From NCBI GenBank assembly GCA_020621965.1, contig JAHRYV010000004.1, forward strand, positions 1 through 64,000: a DNA stretch of 64,000 nt, in the 5' to 3' direction. Source of the stretch: Curvibacter sp. (GTDB taxonomy: Bacteria > Pseudomonadota > Gammaproteobacteria > Burkholderiales > Burkholderiaceae_C). Below the pieces are notes generated by a model, which saw nothing but the letters and a program-made list of their open reading frames with translations, was not told the DNA's origin and did not search any database. Positions 29,350 to 38,107 of the stretch are shown here, piece after piece (position 1 is the stretch's first letter; the number at the start of each line of letters is the position of its first letter). Made by a program: the position numbers and the translations under genes.

Positions 29350-29379
29350 AAGCCGGCCTGGCAACAGGCCGGCTTTTTT
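29350..29379 (+). terminator. Intrinsic terminator of the b561-yceI operon
   Basis: An 11-bp perfect stem (AAGCCGGCCTG with CAGGCCGGCTT) has a GCAA tetraloop and is followed by a T-run. Confidence 0.9.
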
Positions 29380-29418
29380 CATGCGGTCGCGCTTGACAGC
29401 CCGGTCGGGTCCGGATTT

Positions 29419-29437
29419 AATAAGAATTGTTCTCATT
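29419..29437. promoter_or_regulatory. Fur box upstream of the FTR1 iron permease
   Basis: AATAAGAATTGTTCTCATT is a near-palindromic 19-mer close to the Fur consensus (inverted: AATGAGAACAATTCTTATT). It lies 27 bp before the FTR1 start and should repress it when iron is sufficient. Confidence 0.75.
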
Positions 29438-29464
29438 TGAGAGTCTCTTCCCCGCGTCCGCATC

Positions 29465-30220
29465 ATGTTTGAAACCCTGGTCATTGCCCTGCGCGAAGGC
29501 ATCGAAGCCTTCCTCATCGTCGCCATCACCCTGGCCTACCTGCGCAAGACCGGCCGCGCCGCACTGGCGCCGGCCGTCTACACCGGCACCGGCCTGGCCA
29601 TCGTGCTGAGCGTGGTGGCCGCCGTGGCGCTGCGCGAGATGGTGGCCACGCCGCTGTACGAGGGCCTGCTGGCGCTGCTGGCGGCGGTACTGGTCCTCAC
29701 CATGATGGTCTATATGCGCAAGGCGGCGCGCCAGCTCAGCGGTGACATCCGCGCCAAGGTCGACGCCGCCGCCGCGCACACCGGCCTCATGTCCCATCTG
29801 GCGATCGCCGGCTTCACCCTGCTGATGATCACGCGCGAGGGCATGGAAACCGCCTTGATGATCGCCTCGCTCATGGGCCAGGCCGACGCCACCGCCATGA
29901 CGGTGGGCGCCCTGCTGGGCCTGGGGCTGGCGGCGGCCCTGGCCTGGGGCTGGTCGCGTTACGGCCAGCGGGTCGACCTGGGGCGTTTTTTCCAGGTCAC
30001 CGCCATCTTCCTGGGCCTGTTCGTCGTGCAGCTGGCCTTCTACGCCTTCCACGAGTTCACCGAAGCCGGTGTGCTGCCGCTGGACAACGCCTACTGGCAC
30101 CTCGCCACCGAACCCTATGCGCCCGAAGGCGAGTACGGCGTCTGGCTGTCTTACGGCCTGGTGCTGGTGCCGCTGGCCTGGCTGGCCCTCACGCTCTGGC
30201 GCGACCGGCACAACGCCTGA
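29465..30220 (+). CDS. FTR1 family iron permease
   Basis: This is a 251-aa, seven-span inner-membrane iron importer. The two family motifs REGIEAFLIV (helix 1) and REGMETALMI (helix 4) are present (R-E-G-x-E). It lacks neighbouring EfeO/EfeB partners. The Fur box directly upstream shows iron control. The aromatic loop HEFTEAGVLPLDNAYWHLATEP is typical of the group. Confidence 0.92.
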   Translation: MFETLVIALREGIEAFLIVAITLAYLRKTGRAALAPAVYTGTGLAIVLSVVAAVALREMVATPLYEGLLALLAAVLVLTMMVYMRKAARQLSGDIRAKVDAAAAHTGLMSHLAIAGFTLLMITREGMETALMIASLMGQADATAMTVGALLGLGLAAALAWGWSRYGQRVDLGRFFQVTAIFLGLFVVQLAFYAFHEFTEAGVLPLDNAYWHLATEPYAPEGEYGVWLSYGLVLVPLAWLALTLWRDRHNA

Positions 30221-30308
30221 TCGCCCGTCGCGTCGTTGCCGGCCAGGCCGGCGTATCATGATTGCGGGGTCAGGCCACGCCTGACCACGACATGCCAGGA
30301 GCTCCCTC

Positions 30309-30671
30309 ATGCCCTACATGCTGTTGATGATCGAATCCCCCACGCAGCGCCGCACCCGCACCGAGGCCGAAGGCCACGCCGTCTACGAGCGCATGGTCAA
30401 GTTCGGCGACGGGCTGCGCGCCCGCGGCCAGCTGCTCGCGGTGGAGTCCCTCAGTTCCCAGGCCAACGCCGTGCGCGTGCAGGTGCGCGACGGCCGGACC
30501 CAGGTCATGGACGGCCCCTTTGCCGAAGCCAAGGAAATGGTGGGCGGCTTCTTCCTGATCGACTGCAAGACCCGGGCCGAGGCCGTGGCCATCGCCAAGG
30601 CCTGCCCGGCCGCCGAGTGGTGCACCGTGGAAGTGCGCGGCGTCGGCCCCTGCTACGAGGACACGGACTGA
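30309..30671 (+). CDS. YCII/DGPF domain protein
   Basis: This 120-aa protein is of the YCII-related (DGPF) family. It begins MPYMLLMIESPTQ and carries TQVMDGPFAEAKEMVGGFF, the DGPF motif. These small ferredoxin-like proteins are regularly encoded next to ECF42 sigma factors. The gene starts a seven-gene run ending at 34409. Its biochemical role is unknown. Confidence 0.88.
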   Translation: MPYMLLMIESPTQRRTRTEAEGHAVYERMVKFGDGLRARGQLLAVESLSSQANAVRVQVRDGRTQVMDGPFAEAKEMVGGFFLIDCKTRAEAVAIAKACPAAEWCTVEVRGVGPCYEDTD

Positions 30672-30788
30672 ATTTCACACCCCAGGGTTTTCCCGGGGGG
30701 AAATCTGTCGAAATCGCGCGCCCTCGTTCGTCTTAGGTGGGTCAGCCGCTCTTTTTGCCGGCTGCGATCCATATGAAGGAGTGCCAGC

Positions 30789-31178
30789 ATGCGATACATG
30801 ATCATCGTGAAAGCCACGCCCCAGTCCGAGCAGGGGGTGTTCCCGCCCAATATGGCGGAGTTGATGCACGTGATGGAGGTCTTCCATCAGGAACTGGCCC
30901 AGGCCGGCGTGCTGCTCGACGCCTCGGGCCTCAAGCCCAGCTCGCAGGGCTGGCGCATCCGCTACCAGGGCAAGGAACGCAAGGTCATCGACGGGCCGTT
31001 CACCGAGAGCAAGGAGCTCATCGCCGGCTACACCCTGATCCAGGTGCGCTCGCGCGACGAGGCGCTGGAGTGGACGCGCCGTTTCCCCAACCCCGTGGGC
31101 GAGGGCCTGAGCGCCGAGATCGAGGTGCGGCCCCTCTATGAAGAAGCAGACTTTGCCGCCGTCGGCAAAGCCGCCTGA
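30789..31178 (+). CDS. YCII/DGPF domain protein (second copy)
   Basis: This 129-aa YCII-family protein carries RYMIIVKATPQSEQG at the start and KVIDGPFTESKELIAGYTL, the DGPF motif. It is in the same direction as the ECF42 gene and its other partners. A GGAG ribosome site precedes the ATG. Confidence 0.88.
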   Translation: MRYMIIVKATPQSEQGVFPPNMAELMHVMEVFHQELAQAGVLLDASGLKPSSQGWRIRYQGKERKVIDGPFTESKELIAGYTLIQVRSRDEALEWTRRFPNPVGEGLSAEIEVRPLYEEADFAAVGKAA

Positions 31179-31192
31179 GAGGAGACGCCACC

Positions 31193-31723
31193 ATGGTCAA
31201 GAGCATCCTCGTCATCGTCGTGCTGGCCCTGGCCGGCCTGCTGGTCTTTGCCGCCACCCGGCCCGACCGCTTCAGCCTGCAGCGCAGCATCACCGTCAAC
31301 GCGCCGCCGGCCAAGATCCACCCCCTGATCAACGACCTGCGCCAGTTCAACACCTGGAACCCCTACGAGAAAAAAGACCCGCAGATCCAGGGCAGCTACC
31401 GTGGCCCCGCCGCCGGTCCCGGCGCGCGCTACGAGTTCCAGGGCAACAAGGACGTGGGCGCCGGCAGCCTGGAGATCGTCGACAGCCGCGCGCCGGCCAG
31501 CGTGGCGCTGCGGTTGGACATGACGGCCCCCATGACGGCCAGCAACATGATCACCTTCACGCTGCGGCCGTATGGCCAGGGCACCGAGGTCACCTGGGCC
31601 ATGGAAGGCGCCAGCCCTTTTCTGGGCAAGCTCATGGGCATCTTCATCGACATGGACACCATGATCGGCCGCGACTTCGAGGCCGGCCTGGCCAACCTCA
31701 AGGCCCGGGCCGAGCAAAGCTGA
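31193..31723 (+). CDS. SRPBCC family (polyketide cyclase/dehydrase-like) protein
   Basis: This 176-aa protein has an N-terminal hydrophobic segment (ILVIVVLALAGLLVFAATRP) and a START/SRPBCC ligand-binding fold (FSLQRSITVNAPPAKIHPLI, RGPAAGPGARYEFQGN). It begins 14 bp after the second YCII gene. The ligand is unknown. It is part of the ECF42 neighbourhood. Confidence 0.85.
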   Translation: MVKSILVIVVLALAGLLVFAATRPDRFSLQRSITVNAPPAKIHPLINDLRQFNTWNPYEKKDPQIQGSYRGPAAGPGARYEFQGNKDVGAGSLEIVDSRAPASVALRLDMTAPMTASNMITFTLRPYGQGTEVTWAMEGASPFLGKLMGIFIDMDTMIGRDFEAGLANLKARAEQS

Positions 31724-31752
31724 GCCACCACCCAACATCAGGAGTCATCCCC

Positions 31753-32190
31753 ATGAACCAGCAGATCTACGTCAACCTGCCCGTGCGCGACCTGCCGCGC
31801 AGCAAGGAATTCTTCAGCGCCCTGGGCTACAACTTCAACCCGCAGTTCACCGACGACAAGGCGGCCTGCATGGTGATCAGCGACAGCATCTACGTCATGC
31901 TGCTCACCGAGCCCTTCTTCCAGGGCTTCACCGGCAAGCCGCTGGCCGATGCAAGGCAGAGCACCGAGGTGATCACCTGCCTGTCCTGCGCCAGCCGCGC
32001 GGAGGTGGACGCGCTGGTCAAGAAGGCCTGGACCGCCGGCGGCAGGGTGCCGCGCGCCGCCGTGGACCACGGCTTCATGTACCAGCACGGCTTCGAAGAC
32101 CCGGACGGCCACGTCTGGGAGCTGGCTTATATGGACATGGCGGCCTTCCCGGCCACCCAGGCTACGCCGGTGACAACGGCCACGGTCTGA
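31753..32190 (+). CDS. VOC/glyoxalase family protein
   Basis: This 145-aa vicinal-oxygen-chelate fold protein has YVNLPVRDLPRSKEFFSALGY at the start, HGFMYQHGFEDPDGHVWEL at the end, and metal-site-like His and Glu. Its stop overlaps the start of the sigma factor (TGATG). The substrate is unknown. Confidence 0.88.
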   Translation: MNQQIYVNLPVRDLPRSKEFFSALGYNFNPQFTDDKAACMVISDSIYVMLLTEPFFQGFTGKPLADARQSTEVITCLSCASRAEVDALVKKAWTAGGRVPRAAVDHGFMYQHGFEDPDGHVWELAYMDMAAFPATQATPVTTATV

Positions 32191-33470
32191 TGCACTCCGC
32201 CACCCACCAGGCCATCGCCGCCGTCTGGCGCATCGAGTCCGCGCGCATCGTGGCGGTGCTGGCGCGCATGCTGCGTGACCTCGGCCTGGCCGAGGAGGCC
32301 GCGCAGGACGCCCTGGTGGCCGCGCTGGAGCATTGGCCGAAGGACGGCGTGCCGGACAACCCCGGCGCCTGGCTCATGACCACGGCCAAACACCGCGCGC
32401 TCGACCTGCTGCGCCGCCACCGCGTGCAGGGCGAGGCGCTGGAGCAGATCGGCCTGGACCTGGAGGCGCAGGAAGCGCTGCTGGTGCCCGACTTCGTCGA
32501 TGCGCTGGACGCCGCGCGGCAGGACGAGATCGGCGACGACCTGCTGCGCCTGATCTTCACCGCCTGCCACCCTGTGCTCAGCCCCGAGATGCGCGCCGCC
32601 CTCACGCTCAAGCTCATCGCGGGCCTCTCCACCCACGAGATCGCGCGCGCCTTCCTGGTGACCGAGTCCACGCTGGCGCAACGCATCGTGCGCGCCAAGC
32701 GTACCCTGCAGGAGGCGCGTGTGCCCTACGAACTGCCGCGCGGCGCCGCGCTGGGTGAACGCCTGGCCTCGGTGCTGGAGGTGGTGTACTTGGTCTTCAA
32801 CGAGGGTTACACCGCCACCGCCGGCGCAGACTGGATGCGCCCCGCGCTGGTGGACGAAGCCCTGCGCCTGGGCCGCATGCTGGCCGAACTGGCGCCGCAG
32901 GCACCCGAGGTGCAGGGCCTGCTGGCGCTCATGGAGCTGCAGGCCTCGCGCATCGGCGCGCGCACCGATGCGCAGGGCCGCCCCGTGCTGCTGCTGGAGC
33001 AGAACCGCGCGCAGTGGGACCCGCTGCTGATCCACCGGGGCCTGGCCGCCCTGGCGCAGGCCGAGGCCCTGTGCGCGCAGCTGGGCCAGCCGCTGGGCGC
33101 CTACGCGCTGCAGGCCGCCATCGCCGCCTGCCACGCGCGCGCCGCGCGGGCCGAAGACACCGACTGGCCGCGCATCGCCGCGCTGTATGAAGCGCTGGCG
33201 CAGACCGCGCCCTCGCCGGTGGTGGAACTCAACCGCGCGGTGGCCGTGGCCATGGCCTGGGGTCCGGCTGCGGGCCTGGCCATCATCGACGGCCTGCGCG
33301 ACGAGAAGGCCCTGCAGGCCTACCAGTGGTTGCCCAGCGTGCGCGGCGACCTGCTGGCCAAGGTCGGCCGCACCGAGGAAGCGAAGGCGGAGTTCGAACG
33401 CGCCGCCGCGCTCACCCACAACCAGCGCGAGCGGGCCCTGCTGCTCGAACGTGCCCAGGCCCTGTCCTGA
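32190..33470 (+). CDS. ECF42-type RNA polymerase sigma factor with C-terminal helical domain
   Basis: This 426-aa extracytoplasmic-function sigma factor has region 2 at about 15-80 (ESARIVAVLARMLRDLGLAEEAAQDA) and region 4 at about 135-185 (LTLKLIAGLSTHEIARAFLVTESTLAQRIVRAKR). A long C-terminal extension of TPR-like helices includes NEGYTATAGADWMRPALVDEALRLGRML and VELNRAVAVAMAWGP. The extension and the linked YCII genes define the ECF42 group, which has no anti-sigma factor and is controlled by its own C-terminal domain. It is translationally coupled to the preceding VOC gene. Confidence 0.92.
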   Translation: MHSATHQAIAAVWRIESARIVAVLARMLRDLGLAEEAAQDALVAALEHWPKDGVPDNPGAWLMTTAKHRALDLLRRHRVQGEALEQIGLDLEAQEALLVPDFVDALDAARQDEIGDDLLRLIFTACHPVLSPEMRAALTLKLIAGLSTHEIARAFLVTESTLAQRIVRAKRTLQEARVPYELPRGAALGERLASVLEVVYLVFNEGYTATAGADWMRPALVDEALRLGRMLAELAPQAPEVQGLLALMELQASRIGARTDAQGRPVLLLEQNRAQWDPLLIHRGLAALAQAEALCAQLGQPLGAYALQAAIAACHARAARAEDTDWPRIAALYEALAQTAPSPVVELNRAVAVAMAWGPAAGLAIIDGLRDEKALQAYQWLPSVRGDLLAKVGRTEEAKAEFERAAALTHNQRERALLLERAQALS

Positions 33471-33500
33471 AACCTGTCCGCCATTACCAGGAGTCGCTCC

Positions 33501-33995
33501 ATGCTGAATCGCCTCAAGATCACCCCCTGCCTGTGGTTCGACCACCAGGCCGAGGAAGCCGCCACCTTCTACACCGGCATCTTCCCCGACTCGCGCATCG
33601 TCAGCACCACGCGCTACCCCGACGCCGGCTTCGAGTTCCACGGCAAGCCCGCCGGCTCGGTGATGACGGTGGCCTTCGAGCTCGACGGCCAGCCCTTCGT
33701 GGCCCTCAACGGCGGCCCGCTGTTCCAGCTCAACGAAGCGGTGTCCTTCCAGATCGGCTGCGCGGACCAGGCCGAGGTGGACCACTACTGGAGCCGCCTG
33801 GGTGCCGGCGGCGACCCGGCGGCGCAGCAGTGCGGCTGGCTGAAAGACAAGTTCGGTGTCTCCTGGCAGGTCGTGCCCTATCTGCTGCCCGAGCTGCTGG
33901 GCCAGCCCGACGTGGCCATGGCCCGGCGTGTGATGCAGGCCCTGCTGGGCATGAAAAAACTGGACATCGAAGCGCTCACCCAGGCCGCCCGCTGA
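33501..33995 (+). CDS. VOC family protein, PhnB-like
   Basis: This 164-aa glyoxalase-fold protein of the PhnB/3-demethylubiquinone methyltransferase-like group contains KITPCLWFDHQAEEAATFYTG, PFVALNGGPLFQLNEAVSF and CGWLKDKFGVSWQVVP. It is 30 bp after the sigma factor. The group has no proven single activity. Confidence 0.88.
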   Translation: MLNRLKITPCLWFDHQAEEAATFYTGIFPDSRIVSTTRYPDAGFEFHGKPAGSVMTVAFELDGQPFVALNGGPLFQLNEAVSFQIGCADQAEVDHYWSRLGAGGDPAAQQCGWLKDKFGVSWQVVPYLLPELLGQPDVAMARRVMQALLGMKKLDIEALTQAAR

Positions 33996-34040
33996 GGCGG
34001 CCCATCCCCAGGCCTGTGCAACGTCGAAAGGAACATCATC

Positions 34041-34409
34041 ATGAGCAACCCGGTAGGCTGGTTTGAAATCTCCGTCAAGGACATGAAACGCGCCAAGACC
34101 TTTTACGAAGGTGTCTTCGGCGCGCAGCTCTCGAAGATCGACACACCCGGCAACGAGATGTGGAGCTTTCCCATGGACAACAACAGCTACGGCAGCACCG
34201 GCTGCCTGTCGCAGGTCGCTGACGCGCCGCTGGGCCGCCAGGGCACGCTGGTCTACTTCAGCTGCACCGACTGCGCGGTGGAGGCGGCACGCGCGCCCCA
34301 GCACGGCGGGCGCATCGCGCAGGGCAAGACCTCCATCGGCCCGCACGGCTTTTTCGCCCTGCTGACCGATCCCGACGGCAACACCATCGGCCTGCACTCC
34401 ATGCAATAG
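34041..34409 (+). CDS. VOC family protein (122 aa)
   Basis: This small glyoxalase/bleomycin-resistance fold protein contains VGWFEISVKDMKRAKTFYEG, FSCTDCAVEAARAPQHGG and GFFALLTDPDGNTIGLHSM. It is the last gene of the ECF42-associated run and is convergent with the metal ATPase, 12 bp apart. Confidence 0.88.
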   Translation: MSNPVGWFEISVKDMKRAKTFYEGVFGAQLSKIDTPGNEMWSFPMDNNSYGSTGCLSQVADAPLGRQGTLVYFSCTDCAVEAARAPQHGGRIAQGKTSIGPHGFFALLTDPDGNTIGLHSMQ

Positions 34410-34421
34410 GCCGCGCGGCCT

Positions 34422-36626
34422 TCAGCGCCGCGGCGCCATGCCGTTCATGCGCAGCAGCCGCAGGCCGTTGAAGACCACGATCAGGCTGGCGCCCATGTCG
34501 GCGAACACCGCCATCCACATGGTGGCGCTGCCGGCGACGGCCAGCACCAGGAACACCGCCTTGATGCCCAGCGCCAGCGCGATGTTCTGCCACAGCACGG
34601 CGCGCACGCGGCGCGACAGGCGGATCAGCTCCGGGATGCGCCGCAGGTCGTCGTTCATGATCACCACGTCGGCCGCCTCCACGGCGGTGTCGGTGCCCGC
34701 CGCACCCATGGCAATGCCCAGGTCCGCGTGCGCCAGCGCCGGCGCGTCGTTGATGCCGTCGCCCGTCATGGCTGTGGGGCCGTGGGCCTGCTGCAGCGCC
34801 GCGATGGCGGCGAGCTTGTCCTCGGGCAGCAGGTTGCCGCGCGCATCGTCGATGCCGGCCTGGCGGGCGATGGTGGCCGCCGTGGCCTGGTTGTCGCCCG
34901 TGAGCATGACGGAGCGCACACCCAGGGCGTGCAGTTCGGCCAGCGCTGTGCGTGAGTTGTCCTTGATGGTGTCGGCCACGGCGAAGATGGCCAGCACCTG
35001 CCGGTCCATGGCCAGCAGCGTCACCGTGCGGCCCTGGGTCTCGTGCGCTGCCAGCCGGGCCTCGATCTGCGGGCCGCACAGGCCGAGGTCCTCGATCAGC
35101 CGGTGGTTGCCCAGCACCAGCGTCTGGCCGTCGATGCGCGCCTGCGTGCCACGCCCGGGCAGGGCGGTGAAGCCTTCGAGCTGGCCGTTGCCCCGGCCCA
35201 GGCCCTGGGAGATGGCCAGCGACACCGGGTGGTCCGAGTGGCCCGCCAGATCGCCGGCCCAGCGCAGCACCTGCGCCTCGGGAATGGGCGAGGGCAGCAG
35301 TTCGGTGGCCACCAGCCGCGGCTGGCCGGTGGTGATGGTGCCGGTCTTGTCCAGCGCAATGGCCTTCAGGCGGTGCGCGTTCTCCAGGTAGACCCCGCCC
35401 TTGATCAGGATGCCGCGGCGCGCCGCCGCCGCCAGCCCGCTCACCACCGCCACCGGTGTGGAGATCACCAGGGCGCAGGGGCAGGCGATCACCAGCAGCA
35501 CCAGTGCCTTGTACAACGCCTCGAGCCAGCCGATGTGCAGCAGCCACGGTGCCAGCAGCGCCACCGCCACCGCCAGCGCGAACACCAGCGGCGTGTAGAC
35601 GGCGGCGAAGCGGTCCACGAACTGCTGGGTCGGCGCGCGGCTGCCCTGGGCCTGTTCCACCGCGTGGATGATGTGCGCCAGCATGGAGTGGCTGGCGCCG
35701 GCCGTCACGCGCAGCTCCAGCGTGCCCGTCCCGTTGATGGTGCCGGCATAGACCGGGTCGCCCGTGGCCCTGTCCACCGGCAGGCTCTCGCCGGTCACGG
35801 GGGCCTGGTTCACGGCACTCCGGCCCGCCGTCACCACACCGTCCAGCGGTATGCGCACACCCGGCTTCACGCGCACGCAGTCGGCTACGGCCACCGCGGC
35901 GACCGGCCGCAGCTGCCACTGGCCGTCGGGCTGGCGGACTTCGGCCGTCTCGGGCGTCAGGTCCAGCAGGTGCTGGATGGCATTGCGTGCGCGGTCCACC
36001 GCCCGCGCCTCGATCAGCTCGGCCAGGGCGTACAGCGCCATCACCATGGCCGCCTCGGGCCATTGGCCGATCACGAAGGCGCCGCTCACGGCCACCGTCA
36101 TCAGCGCGTTGATGTTCAGCCGCGCCTGGCGCAAGGCGGCCAGGCCCTTGCGGTAGATCGAGAAACCCGCCAGCCAGATGGCCAGCGCCGCCAGGGCCAT
36201 GCCCAGGCCGTGGTAGGGCCAGGTGGTCGGCGCCATGAAGGCCAGCAGCTCGGCCGCCACCGCCAGCCCCAGGGCCGCGCCCAGGCGCCCCAGGCCCTCG
36301 GGCAGTGGGGCGTGGCCATGGCCGGTCGCCAGCGGCTGCGGTTCGAAGCCGGCGCCGCGGATCGCCGCCAGCACCTGCGGCAGCACGGCCGCCGGGGCGT
36401 CGATGCGCAGCGTGCGCGCCGCGAGCTCAAAGCGCAGGCCGCGCAGCCCGGCGATGTCGGCCACGGCCCGGCGGATCTCGCTTTCCTCGGCTGCGCAGTC
36501 CATGGTGGGGATGCGAAACAGCGCGCCGTCGTCAGCGCCCGCCGCTGACGGGGCCAGGAGTGGAGCGGCGCAGGCGCCGTCGCAGCCGGCGGCTGGGTCG
36601 TGGGGATCGTTTGGCGGCGCAGTCAT
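34422..36626 (-). CDS. Heavy-metal P1B-type ATPase (Zn/Cd/Pb exporter, ZntA-like)
   Basis: This 734-aa cation exporter couples ATP hydrolysis to metal efflux. An N-terminal metal-binding domain with TMDCAAEESEIRRAV replaces the usual GMTCxxC. The transmembrane metal motif CPC is in VIACPCALVIS, the phosphorylation site is DKTGTIT, and the hinge is GDGINDAPALA. The CPC motif, the Asp-Cys in the N-terminus and helix 8 phrases (LALGIKAVFLVLAVAGSATMWMAVFADMG) fit the Zn/Cd group. No MerR regulator is adjacent. The PhnA gene lies 15 bp upstream and may be cotranscribed. Confidence 0.92.
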   Translation of the reverse strand: MTAPPNDPHDPAAGCDGACAAPLLAPSAAGADDGALFRIPTMDCAAEESEIRRAVADIAGLRGLRFELAARTLRIDAPAAVLPQVLAAIRGAGFEPQPLATGHGHAPLPEGLGRLGAALGLAVAAELLAFMAPTTWPYHGLGMALAALAIWLAGFSIYRKGLAALRQARLNINALMTVAVSGAFVIGQWPEAAMVMALYALAELIEARAVDRARNAIQHLLDLTPETAEVRQPDGQWQLRPVAAVAVADCVRVKPGVRIPLDGVVTAGRSAVNQAPVTGESLPVDRATGDPVYAGTINGTGTLELRVTAGASHSMLAHIIHAVEQAQGSRAPTQQFVDRFAAVYTPLVFALAVAVALLAPWLLHIGWLEALYKALVLLVIACPCALVISTPVAVVSGLAAAARRGILIKGGVYLENAHRLKAIALDKTGTITTGQPRLVATELLPSPIPEAQVLRWAGDLAGHSDHPVSLAISQGLGRGNGQLEGFTALPGRGTQARIDGQTLVLGNHRLIEDLGLCGPQIEARLAAHETQGRTVTLLAMDRQVLAIFAVADTIKDNSRTALAELHALGVRSVMLTGDNQATAATIARQAGIDDARGNLLPEDKLAAIAALQQAHGPTAMTGDGINDAPALAHADLGIAMGAAGTDTAVEAADVVIMNDDLRRIPELIRLSRRVRAVLWQNIALALGIKAVFLVLAVAGSATMWMAVFADMGASLIVVFNGLRLLRMNGMAPRR

Positions 36627-36641
36627 ACGATCGGCCGGCGC

Positions 36642-36983
36642 TCAGGCCTTCTTGACGAACTCGCTCTTCAGCTGCATCGCGCCGATGCCGTCGATCTTGC
36701 AGTCGATGTCGTGGTCGCCGTCGACCAACTTGATGTTCTTCACCTTGGTGCCGACCTTCACCACCGTGGACGAGCCCTTGAGCTTGAGGTCCTTGATCAG
36801 CGTGACGGTATCGCCGTCCTGCAGCAGGTTGCCGTGCGCGTCCTTCCACACCCGCTGCTCCGCCGTCGCGACGGCGGCCACCTTGGGCCATTCGTGCGCG
36901 CATTCGGGGCAGACGTAGTTGTCACCGTCTTCGTAGGTGTACTCGGAGTTGCATTTGGGGCAGGGGGTGAAGGTGGTGGACAT
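36642..36983 (-). CDS. PhnA-domain zinc-ribbon protein (YjdM family)
   Basis: This 113-aa protein has an N-terminal zinc ribbon ([21 protein letters not shown]) and a C-terminal SH3-like PhnA domain ([31 protein letters not shown]). Despite the old name, it is not required for phosphonate use, and its function is unclear. The start at 36983 gives the family N-terminus [11 protein letters not shown]. Confidence 0.92.
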   Translation of the reverse strand: MSTTFTPCPKCNSEYTYEDGDNYVCPECAHEWPKVAAVATAEQRVWKDAHGNLLQDGDTVTLIKDLKLKGSSTVVKVGTKVKNIKLVDGDHDIDCKIDGIGAMQLKSEFVKKA

Positions 36984-37252
36984 GGCTATCAGAGAAATTG
37001 GATAGTGAGACACACGGGCATTTATCAGTGGGGGCCCGCAGCGTTGGTGCCTCCATTGTCGACGATGGCCGTGTACACCCCACAGCCGACATCCAGCCGG
37101 GTCGGGCGCAGGACGGCCATGGCCTGTGATTGAAAGGTTCCCGCGCATCGAGTAGCGGTGAAATTCACACACCAAGGTGGGTTTTCTGTCGCCTCGGAAC
37201 AGGGATTGCGGGTAGTATCTTTTCCGTACACCTATTCAAGACAAGGCGCACC

Positions 37253-37684
37253 ATGGCAAATCTGCTGTCTCTCCTGAAATCCGAGATCTCGCGCATCGCT
37301 CGCAAGGAAGTTCGTGCTGAGACGCTGTCTCTCAAAAAGGCATCGGTGAATTACCGGTCCGAGATCGCCGCCTTGAAGAGACGCATCGCCAATCTGGAGT
37401 CTGCGCTCAACAAGCTGGGCAAGGCCAGCAAACGCGCGCCGGCCGCCGCGGAGGAGGGTGAGCAGCAGTCCTTGCGCTTCCGTGCCGACGGCTTTGCCAC
37501 CCTGCGCAAGAAGCTGGGTCTTTCGGCCGCGGAGATGGCCACGCTGCTCGGCGTTTCTGCCCAGTCCGTCTATCACTGGGAAAACGGCAAATCCAAACCA
37601 CGCGCCGCACAGCTGGTCGCCATAGCCCAGGTTCGCAAGCTGGGCAAGCGCGAGGCTGCCGCGCGACTGGCGCAGGAAACGTGA
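37253..37684 (+). CDS. Helix-turn-helix (XRE-like) DNA-binding protein with coiled-coil N-terminus
   Basis: This 143-aa protein has an N-terminal half rich in charged heptads (SEISRIARKEVRAETLSLKK, YRSEIAALKRRIANLESAL), probably a coiled coil. The C-terminal half is a Cro/CI-type HTH (FATLRKKLGLSAAEMATLLGVSAQSVYHWENG). It may bind DNA as a dimer; the targets are unknown. It is the last core-type gene before the AT-richer island. Confidence 0.85.
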   Translation: MANLLSLLKSEISRIARKEVRAETLSLKKASVNYRSEIAALKRRIANLESALNKLGKASKRAPAAAEEGEQQSLRFRADGFATLRKKLGLSAAEMATLLGVSAQSVYHWENGKSKPRAAQLVAIAQVRKLGKREAAARLAQET

Positions 37685-38107
37685 GGCTGACGCTTACCCT
37701 CAGAGAATAGACGGCGGGGTCGGGGCGGGGTCATGAGCCCATGCTCGTCCGGTTATCCCGTGGCTGCTTGGACTCGTAGGCTAAACACCTTGCGAGAGAA
37801 GGCACATACCGGCCACGAACCGACATCTGGAGCGGGCATGCCGACGCCTGCTTCAGGCTGGTTGCTGTCATTCAAATTTGGGACGCCAATGACGGCAGGG
37901 ACTGAGACTTGACACACGAGGTACGACGCCTAGGTTGGCTACTTCGACCAGATACTTGTCAACCGCCAACGACTTTGTGAATGACCGGCGGCGCCATGCG
38001 GGTGTATTGACTAAGGTAGCACTATGAAGACACGCCTACTGATTCCATTGAAGGGCTGACGCCTTTTGCGGGACCACACGTCAGGTTGAGCACTGGAGCA
38101 GCCGCCG
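37685..38107. other. Non-coding left flank of the defence island
   Basis: I see no convincing gene in these 423 bases. The base composition changes here towards more A/T. I find no tRNA, integrase remnant or clear direct repeat pairing with the right flank (44925-45213). It lies downstream of the reverse transcriptase gene and could hold the end of that transcript. Confidence 0.5.

Noticed and set aside
38005-38025. CTAAGGTAGC, similar to a conserved 23S rRNA segment
   Set aside because: Only about ten bases match, and the flanking sequence is unlike rRNA. It is a chance match.
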